From assembly GCF_000424665.1 (NCBI RefSeq), contig NZ_AUKI01000011.1, positions 1 to 64,000 on the forward strand: a stretch of 64,000 nucleotides of DNA. Direction: 5' to 3'. Each line of letters opens with the position of its first letter. Within the stretch, counting starts at the first letter, position 1. Both the position numbers and the translations under genes were made by a program. The DNA comes from Salinimicrobium terrae DSM 17865. Lineage in GTDB: Bacteria; Bacteroidota; Bacteroidia; Flavobacteriales; Flavobacteriaceae. Shown piece after piece: positions 34,439 to 41,256 of this stretch. The notes beneath the pieces are model-generated. The model was not told the DNA's origin. It saw only the letters and a program-made list of their open reading frames with translations, and made no database searches.

Positions 34439-36010
34439 CTAGAAGTCTTCATGACACACCTGTCCGGCATGTACGATTAAAGTATAGTTATCTTCTCCAT
34501 CCACAGGGAAGCTATAGCTTAAGAGATCTGTGTCCTTGTGGAGATCAAATTGTCCGGGAGCACGATTTTCAGGCCACTGGTTATCATCATTAAACCAGAA
34601 GTGGGTGTCTCCAACAGTAACTCCGTCGTAAAGATCAATAGTTACATGAATTTGTTCTCCATCATCATCAAGTTCAATAATAACATCACCCGCTCTCCAG
34701 GCTTTACTGGTATCATTTTGACCGGCACCTGCCCAGAAAGGAAGCACCCAACGCTCATTTTCTTCATCGTAAAATTGTGCATCTACATCTACACCATCGA
34801 TGAGAAGTCCCCATCCCCAGTTGTTACCATTATAATGTTCAGCAAGAACGTAATCTCCAAACATGAAGGCTGTATCACCACACCCTCCATTGGTCACACA
34901 GGTGTTTGTGTCTCTACAGTTAATAACACAATCACCGTTAGTGTCTAAAGCAGGATCTATACCTGGACATGGGTCACCCGGCTCACAAGAGTTCGTATCA
35001 TTACAGTCAACGATACAATCTCCGTTAGTATCTCCAACCACAGTTCCGGGCTCACAAGTCGGCTCTCCATAAGGAGGCTGACAATTGAATCGTACATGCT
35101 CATAAGCTGGAACCATTAGTTCCTGATCATCGATATCATCCTGAGTTATGGTGAATTCAAAATAATCAGAGTCAGGATCTGACAAGTATGGAAGTAGATC
35201 GTGATTGCGAACAGTTACTCGTGCATAATAGGTATCATCACCAAGATCTGGTAAGGCAAGACATAACACCGTAGCAGCAGGATCACCACCTTGCATAGAT
35301 ATCGAATTCATCCTATCACTGTAAACCACCTCATCTCCATCCCATGTGTCTGACCACACTTCAACTGAGAAATGAGCAGGATATTCCCGTCCTGTTCCAT
35401 CATAACAGTAGTTTACAAAAATGCAATAGCTGTTTTCTACCTCAATAATATCGAAGTCAAAGAACGGGTAACCGTAAGCTTCCTCTTCTCTTGGATAAAA
35501 ACATAATACATCAACTGCGATATATGGTTTTGTCCCTGCAGCTAATTCAATAGCTTGTGGTAAGGCATCGCCCACTTCACTTGCAAAAGCTCCTCCCTCT
35601 CTGGGAGCAACCCATAATACTTGATGACTTGCATCATAAACTATGAAGTGTTGTAAATAATAGGTGTCTTGAGGAAGCTCAAGATGATCTGAATAGGTGG
35701 TCTCCCAGGATCCACTATTATTAGTTAGTCCAACTTCTATTAAGTTGTCAGCATTTCCGCCTGCAATAAAATCGGTTCCTGCTTCATCAGTCGATATACC
35801 TAACATAACATAAGCTGGTACTGCATTGTCTCTACATTCTGCTTGTGTCGCCTGTTTATTTTGGTTATCAAAAGCATCCAGCATAGCACCAAATGTTAAC
35901 TGCACGGTTTCTGTGTCACTACCTGTGACATCGTTTTCTTCTTTACTACACGAAGTAAAGGTCAATGCCAAAACGGTAAGCCAGGCAATTGAAATTTTAA
36001 ATTTCTTCAT
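34439..36010 (-). CDS. Modular lipoprotein C: shared N-module, calcium-type repeats and beta C-domain
   Basis: This 523-residue lipoprotein (signal ending TFTSC, lipid Cys21, then Ser-Lys-Glu-Glu) has the shared N-module to about residue 315. It then has two Asp/Asn/Cys-rich repeats: DTNGDCIVDCNDTNSC (near 325) and DTNGDCVINCRDTNTC (near 352). Their DxNxDxxxD spacing resembles calcium-binding thrombospondin type 3 or dockerin-like loops. A C-terminal beta domain (about 375-523) contains YNGNNWGWGLLIDGVD and a Trp-rich acidic middle. The repeats could be a calcium-stiffened spacer between anchor and tip domain. It is the first lipoprotein gene after the LuxR-type regulator, 191 nt away in the same direction. 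Confidence 0.84.
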   Translation of the reverse strand: MKKFKISIAWLTVLALTFTSCSKEENDVTGSDTETVQLTFGAMLDAFDNQNKQATQAECRDNAVPAYVMLGISTDEAGTDFIAGGNADNLIEVGLTNNSGSWETTYSDHLELPQDTYYLQHFIVYDASHQVLWVAPREGGAFASEVGDALPQAIELAAGTKPYIAVDVLCFYPREEEAYGYPFFDFDIIEVENSYCIFVNYCYDGTGREYPAHFSVEVWSDTWDGDEVVYSDRMNSISMQGGDPAATVLCLALPDLGDDTYYARVTVRNHDLLPYLSDPDSDYFEFTITQDDIDDQELMVPAYEHVRFNCQPPYGEPTCEPGTVVGDTNGDCIVDCNDTNSCEPGDPCPGIDPALDTNGDCVINCRDTNTCVTNGGCGDTAFMFGDYVLAEHYNGNNWGWGLLIDGVDVDAQFYDEENERWVLPFWAGAGQNDTSKAWRAGDVIIELDDDGEQIHVTIDLYDGVTVGDTHFWFNDDNQWPENRAPGQFDLHKDTDLLSYSFPVDGEDNYTLIVHAGQVCHEDF

Positions 36011-36042
36011 AATTCCTTAAGGTTTTTGTTAATAAATAGAAT

Positions 36043-36071
36043 GGTTAATAAATATATAATGGTTAATAAAT
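36043..36071. repeat. Direct repeat in the leader of lipoprotein C
   Basis: GGTTAATAAAT occurs at 36043-36053 and again at 36061-36071, spaced by 18 nt. Related GGTTAATAAAAA lies just upstream of lipoprotein B (34376-34387). The shared block sits 30-60 nt from each start codon and may be a regulator site or a leader element. Confidence 0.45.
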
Positions 36072-36201
36072 AATATTCTAAAAGGTCTGCAACGGGGGGA
36101 GTAAAAAAAGCTGGGGGAAGCAAGTGGGGGAGTAAAGGTAATTCTTGTTAAATGTAGGATTAATCTTAACTGCTGACAATGGGGGAAAACCCTCCTTTTC
36201 G

Positions 36202-37200
36202 TTATATTTCGATCATATTGTGATTAAGTGCATAGATAATACTCTCCAGGATTGTTCCCGAATGTGTACGTCGTGTAATATTAGCTCTGTGCTTCTCTAT
36301 AGTCTTGGCCGAGATACATAAGGCTTCAGAAATTTCCCTGGTCTTATAACCTTTGCATAGCAGGGTGATAATTTCTTTTTCCCTCTTGGTAAAATACTGC
36401 TCTTCCTGATTACAGTAATTGGAAAAATATTTTTCTGTTTCGGGTGAATTTGTACCAACTTCATTTTTTAAAGGAAAATCATTTCCGGTGAAATTGATCA
36501 TCATGATCATTTGGCCGCAAAGATTCTTATCAAGCTTCGAAAAAGTTATTTTGGCTTCCCTAATTTTTTCATTCATTACAAGGGAAGTTTTAGTAATAGC
36601 TTTCATATGTTTGCCTTTAGCAAATTTTTTAAGAGTCTCTTTTACTTTCAGTTTATTTCTCTCTACTACAAGGTCTGTAAGTTCAAGTCGCTTCTTCCCT
36701 GTAATAAAAAAATCGTTTTTGAAAGCATCGTTCATTGCCACAACCTTTTCCTCCTGTAAAAGGATTACGGGATTCTCTAACAGATTAAATAAGCCCATAA
36801 AGGAATCTTTCCAGTAATTAGTAAGACATCTTTTGTTTTTGATAATTTCCTCAATCTCCTCTACAATTGTTCGATAACAACCGCTGTCATAGATAATTCC
36901 ATCAACGGTATCTTTAATGTTCTTATCCAAGAATTTTTTATTTTCCTGATCTCCAAAAAGAAAAAGAAGACTTTTATTTAAAAAATGAGTTAATTTAAAA
37001 TTTGTCAGGCTTTTCAGGCTCTCAAGACCTAGCGAAGAATAATCGACAAGAATGACATCAGGTAAAATGTTAAGTGCTAATGAATATCCGGCATGAATGC
37101 TGTTTACCTGCGTCGAATTGAAATTGTTATTGGCTTCCTTTTCAAGATTAATGGCAAGGTCCCGGTTTTTAGTAATTAGTAGTAGTAAATTCTTTTCCAT
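36202..37200 (-). CDS. LuxR-type regulator with degenerate receiver-like domain
   Basis: The 332-residue protein ends in a LuxR HTH (about 270-328: FTKREKEIITLLCKGYKTRE, then ISEALCISAKTIEKHRANIT). Residues 1-115 look like a CheY-type receiver (NLLLLITKNRDLA ... PDVILVDYSSLG). However, the acidic pair after the first strand is absent, and the usual Thr and Lys are not evident, so phosphorylation is doubtful. A middle region (about 130-255) has a PAS-like outline (LLENPVILLQEEKVVAMNDA). I chose ATG 37200 because the receiver-like fold begins there; a GTG 20 codons upstream is the alternative. It lies 191 nt upstream of lipoprotein C in the same direction and is the obvious candidate to control that cluster. 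Confidence 0.82.
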   Translation of the reverse strand: MEKNLLLLITKNRDLAINLEKEANNNFNSTQVNSIHAGYSLALNILPDVILVDYSSLGLESLKSLTNFKLTHFLNKSLLFLFGDQENKKFLDKNIKDTVDGIIYDSGCYRTIVEEIEEIIKNKRCLTNYWKDSFMGLFNLLENPVILLQEEKVVAMNDAFKNDFFITGKKRLELTDLVVERNKLKVKETLKKFAKGKHMKAITKTSLVMNEKIREAKITFSKLDKNLCGQMIMMINFTGNDFPLKNEVGTNSPETEKYFSNYCNQEEQYFTKREKEIITLLCKGYKTREISEALCISAKTIEKHRANITRRTHSGTILESIIYALNHNMIEI

Positions 37201-37493
37201 ATCGTAGGTCCCGGCTTGTAGTTTAATTAATTTAAAGGGAGAATATTTTCTCCTCTTCACAGGTAAAGATATAGAAACTACTTTAAAATAAATCCTAAAC
37301 TTGTGTGGTAATTACCTGACTTATAATAAGTTAAAAACACTAATTTCCTACAGGATATGATAATTTTAACTACATTTTAAACCTTGAAATGCTTTTTTAA
37401 GAAACATTTATTCAGAAAAAAATTTAAATTTTTCCTCATGGGTTAAAATGATTAATCAGAAAGCTCTTACTTTCTCAATAACTACAGTTTCAG
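37201..37493. other. Divergent intergenic region between regulator and uvrA
   Basis: AT-rich, no gene seen. A weak TAtcTTTA element for the leftward regulator lies at 37264-37271 on the minus strand. The uvrA promoter element follows at 37494. Confidence 0.45.
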
Positions 37494-37501
37494 TACCTTT
37501 G
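37494..37501 (+). promoter_or_regulatory. Promoter -7 element of uvrA
   Basis: TAccTTTG, an exact consensus match. The transcript would start near 37508, 14 nt before ATG 37522. This rules out the TTG at 37507 as the normal start. No LexA-type site was recognised. Confidence 0.6.
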
Positions 37502-37521
37502 CAGCCTTGCAAAAAAATTCC

Positions 37522-40353
37522 ATGGCCATAACAGAAGAATTTATTGAGGTACTTGGTGCACGGGTACATAATTTAAAAAATATTGATGTCAGGATTCCTC
37601 GGGAAAAACTGGTAGTAATTACCGGACTTTCAGGATCGGGAAAATCTTCTCTTGCTTTCGACACCATCTATGCTGAAGGACAACGTCGTTATATAGAAAC
37701 TTTCTCTGCCTATGCCCGCCAGTTCCTGGGAGGTTTGGAAAGACCCGATGTTGATAAAATTGATGGACTCTCCCCTGTTATAGCTATTGAGCAAAAGACA
37801 ACAAGCAAAAGTCCTCGGAGTACAGTAGGAACAATAACCGAAATATATGATTTCCTACGGCTCCTGTATGCCAGGGCAAGTGATGCTTACAGCTACAATA
37901 CGGGAGAGAAAATGGTGAGTTATAATGATGAGCAAATCCGGGATTTGATCCTCCAAAATTTTGAACAAAAAAGAATAAATGTTCTTGCCCCCGTAATTAG
38001 GTCCCGAAAAGGGCATTATAGAGAACTCTTTGAACAAATTGCCAAACAGGGTTTTGTAAAAGTGAGGGTAGACGGGGAAGTACGAGACATCGTCAAAGGG
38101 ATGAAGCTGGATCGATACAAGATTCACGATATTGAAATAGTGGTAGACAGATTAAAAGTCACCTCAAATGAAGATTCGGGTAAGCGTCTGGCCGAAAGTA
38201 TAGTGACAGCCATGTATCATGGGGATGGTGTTCTTATGGTTATGGATCAGGACAATGAGGAAGTGAAGTACTACAGCCGTAATTTAATGTGTCCAACTTC
38301 GGGATTATCATATCCTAATCCCGAACCAAATAACTTTTCATTCAACTCTCCAAAAGGAGCATGTCCTGTATGTAATGGAATTGGTACTCTGCACAAGGTC
38401 AATGAAAAGAAAATTATTCCCGACCCTTCGAAAAGTATAAAAAACGGAGCTCTTGCCCCTCATGGACCACAAAAGAAAAATTGGATCTTTAATCAACTTC
38501 AGTTAATTGCCGAACGATTTGATTTTAGCCTTTCAGATCCTGTAGAAATAATTCCTAAAGATGCTTTGAACATGATATTGTTTGGAGGCAAGGAAAAATT
38601 CAGCAAGGAATCTCAAACCCTTGGGATCACAAGGGAATATAAAATTGACTTTGAAGGAGTAGTTACTTTTATTGAGGCGACTTATGAAAAAAATGAATCC
38701 ACTTCCCTGCGCCGATGGGCAAAGGAATATATGGATAAAATTAAATGTCCAGAATGTGAAGGAACCCGCCTTAGAAAAGAATCTCTTTACTTCAAAGTAA
38801 ATGGAAAAAACATTGCCGAACTTGCCCAGAAAGACATTATAGATCTTGCCGAATGGTTCAAAAATCTGAATACCGAACTTTCAGAAAAGCAACAGAAGAT
38901 AGCATCTGAAGTTATTAAGGAAATTAGAACCCGTTTACAATTTCTGGTGGACGTAGGTCTTAATTACCTTTCTTTAAATCGAGGTTCTAAATCTCTTTCG
39001 GGAGGAGAGGCACAGCGAATTAGGTTGGCTACGCAAATTGGCTCTCAACTGGTTGGGGTATTATATATATTGGACGAACCAAGTATAGGATTGCATCAAC
39101 GCGATAATGAAAAGCTAATTAATTCTCTTATTTCTTTACGGGATCTTGGAAATTCGGTCATTGTAGTTGAGCACGATAAAGATATGATCGAGCGGGCCGA
39201 TCATGTAATAGATATAGGTCCCGAAGCTGGAAGACACGGAGGAGAGATCATAAGCCAGGGCACTCCGCAGGAGATCAAACAACACAACACTATTACGGCC
39301 AACTACCTTAATGGAAGTATGAAAATTGAGGTTCCCAAAAAGAGACGAAAAGGTAATGGTAAAAAGATCGAGCTCACTGGTGCAACCGGAAATAATCTTC
39401 AAAACGTTTCGGTAAGCTTTCCTTTAGGAAAAATGATTGCTGTAACCGGAGTATCCGGAAGTGGAAAATCAACATTAATTAATGAAACCCTTTATCCCAT
39501 CATGAACGCTCATTATTTCAACGGGGTAAAAAAACCAAAGCCATATAAGAGCATCAAGGGCCTGGAACATATTGATAAAGTAATAGATATTAATCAAACT
39601 CCTATTGGTCGTACTCCCCGATCAAATCCTGCAACCTACACCGGAGTTTTTTCTGAAGTCAGAAACTTATTCACAAAAACCCCCGAAGCAATGATTAGAG
39701 GTTATAAACCGGGCCGCTTCAGCTTCAATGTCAAAGGCGGAAGGTGCGAAACCTGTAAAGGTGGTGGATTACGTGTAATTGAAATGAATTTCTTACCTGA
39801 TGTGTATGTTGAGTGCGAAACCTGCCAGGGTAAACGATTTAACCGGGAGACCCTGGAAATAAGGTATAAGGGAAAATCAATTTCAGATGTTCTGGAAATG
39901 ACCATCAATGAATCTGTAATTTTCTTCGAAAACATTCCGAAGATCTATAGGAAAATAAAGACCATACAGGATGTGGGGTTGGGTTATATTACTTTGGGAC
40001 AACAAAGCACCACGCTTTCCGGAGGAGAAGCGCAACGCATAAAACTGGCAACAGAGCTTTCTAAAAGAGATACCGGTAATACTTTTTACATTCTGGATGA
40101 ACCTACCACAGGCTTGCATTTTGAAGATATCCGTGTACTAATGGAAGTATTGAATAGGCTGGTCAATAAAGGAAATACGGTGCTCATCATAGAGCATAAC
40201 CTGGATGTAATAAAAATGGCCGATTATATTATCGACATTGGATATGAAGGAGGAAGAAACGGAGGTAAAGTGGTAGCAAAGGGAACCCCCGAAGAAGTTG
40301 CCAAAGACAGGAAAAGTTACACTGCACCCTTTCTGCAAAAAGAACTAAATTAG
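37522..40353 (+). CDS. uvrA: Excinuclease ABC subunit A (UvrA)
   Basis: UvrA is the damage-recognition ATPase of nucleotide excision repair and loads UvrB. The 943 residues contain two ABC cassettes, each with a Walker A (GLSGSGKSS near residue 30; GVSGSGKST near 645) and the signature LSGGEAQRI. Three Cys4 zinc sites are visible: CPVCNGIG in the first cassette, CPECEGTRL in the middle, and CETCKGGG...CETCQGKRF in the second. The length matches UvrA of Bacteroidota. The LOG-family gene follows after 18 nt on the same strand and is probably co-transcribed. The start is set by the -7 element. Confidence 0.97.
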   Translation: MAITEEFIEVLGARVHNLKNIDVRIPREKLVVITGLSGSGKSSLAFDTIYAEGQRRYIETFSAYARQFLGGLERPDVDKIDGLSPVIAIEQKTTSKSPRSTVGTITEIYDFLRLLYARASDAYSYNTGEKMVSYNDEQIRDLILQNFEQKRINVLAPVIRSRKGHYRELFEQIAKQGFVKVRVDGEVRDIVKGMKLDRYKIHDIEIVVDRLKVTSNEDSGKRLAESIVTAMYHGDGVLMVMDQDNEEVKYYSRNLMCPTSGLSYPNPEPNNFSFNSPKGACPVCNGIGTLHKVNEKKIIPDPSKSIKNGALAPHGPQKKNWIFNQLQLIAERFDFSLSDPVEIIPKDALNMILFGGKEKFSKESQTLGITREYKIDFEGVVTFIEATYEKNESTSLRRWAKEYMDKIKCPECEGTRLRKESLYFKVNGKNIAELAQKDIIDLAEWFKNLNTELSEKQQKIASEVIKEIRTRLQFLVDVGLNYLSLNRGSKSLSGGEAQRIRLATQIGSQLVGVLYILDEPSIGLHQRDNEKLINSLISLRDLGNSVIVVEHDKDMIERADHVIDIGPEAGRHGGEIISQGTPQEIKQHNTITANYLNGSMKIEVPKKRRKGNGKKIELTGATGNNLQNVSVSFPLGKMIAVTGVSGSGKSTLINETLYPIMNAHYFNGVKKPKPYKSIKGLEHIDKVIDINQTPIGRTPRSNPATYTGVFSEVRNLFTKTPEAMIRGYKPGRFSFNVKGGRCETCKGGGLRVIEMNFLPDVYVECETCQGKRFNRETLEIRYKGKSISDVLEMTINESVIFFENIPKIYRKIKTIQDVGLGYITLGQQSTTLSGGEAQRIKLATELSKRDTGNTFYILDEPTTGLHFEDIRVLMEVLNRLVNKGNTVLIIEHNLDVIKMADYIIDIGYEGGRNGGKVVAKGTPEEVAKDRKSYTAPFLQKELN

Positions 40354-40371
40354 CCGCAATTTGAAAAATTT

Positions 40372-41061
40372 ATGAGAACAGAGACAAGAAATAAAAGCTG
40401 GAATGAAATAAAAACCAATGACTCCTGGGCTATTTTTAAGATCATGGGGGAATTTGTAAATGGATATGAAAAACTTAGCCAGATAGGCCCCTGTGTATCT
40501 ATTTTTGGATCGGCCCGTACAAAACCCGATCACAAATTCTACAAGTTGACCGAAGAGGTTGCCAAAAAAATAGTAGAACACGGGTATGGAATTATCACCG
40601 GAGGTGGCCCCGGGGTGATGGAAGCAGGAAATAAAGGTGCTCATCTTGCCGGTGGAACATCTGTAGGCCTGAACATCCATCTTCCATTTGAACAGCACGA
40701 CAACCCCTATATTGACAATGATAAAAATATAAATTTTGATTACTTCTTTGTAAGAAAAGTCATGTTTGTAAAGTACTCTCAGGGTTTTGTAGTTATGCCC
40801 GGTGGATTCGGAACTTTGGATGAATTGTTTGAAGCGATTACCCTAATACAGACAAATAAGATCGATAAATTTCCCATTATCTTAGTTGGAAGAGATTTTT
40901 GGGGAGGTTTGATTGATTGGGTGCGAAGTACATTACTTGATAATTTTCAAAATATTAGCAGCGGAGATATAGATATTATTCAGGTAGTGGACACTGCCGA
41001 AGAAGTTATCGAAATTCTTGACAAATTCTATGACGAGTATAATCTTAGTCCTAATTTCTAG
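40372..41061 (+). CDS. LOG-family nucleotide 5'-monophosphate phosphoribohydrolase
   Basis: The 229-residue Rossmann-like protein carries both LOG motifs, GGGPGVMEAGNKGA (about 81-94) and PGGFGTLDELFE (about 142-153). LOG enzymes split the base from nucleoside 5'-monophosphates; the plant members activate cytokinins, whereas bacterial members mostly have general AMP or cytokinin-riboside activity. The N-terminal ~35 residues are a charged extension typical of this TIGR00730-type subgroup. It follows uvrA by 18 nt and is closed by a terminator. No cytokinin-synthesis gene is beside it, so the physiological substrate is unknown. Confidence 0.88.
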   Translation: MRTETRNKSWNEIKTNDSWAIFKIMGEFVNGYEKLSQIGPCVSIFGSARTKPDHKFYKLTEEVAKKIVEHGYGIITGGGPGVMEAGNKGAHLAGGTSVGLNIHLPFEQHDNPYIDNDKNINFDYFFVRKVMFVKYSQGFVVMPGGFGTLDELFEAITLIQTNKIDKFPIILVGRDFWGGLIDWVRSTLLDNFQNISSGDIDIIQVVDTAEEVIEILDKFYDEYNLSPNF

Positions 41062-41083
41062 GAATTATCTAAAAGTTTATTCT

Positions 41084-41113
41084 AAAAACAGCCTTTTAGA
41101 CAGGGCTGTTTTT
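41084..41113 (+). terminator. Terminator of the uvrA-LOG transcript
   Basis: AAAAACAGCC / GGCTGTTTTT stem of 10 bp with a 10-nt loop, about 20 nt after the LOG stop. Confidence 0.8.
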
Positions 41114-41256
41114 AATTACGATAGCATCATCTGTAAAAAACCTGTATCAATATAACTTCAGAAAAATTTATATAAGATGTTCATTATTGTGCTTTGAAAT
41201 AATATCTTGCATCACATTACGTTTTTAGTCTTAACTCCTATCTGCCACTAGAAAAA

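Noticed and set aside
40345-40698. 117-residue minus-strand frame opposite the LOG gene
   Set aside because: Antisense shadow of a gene with both LOG motifs intact.
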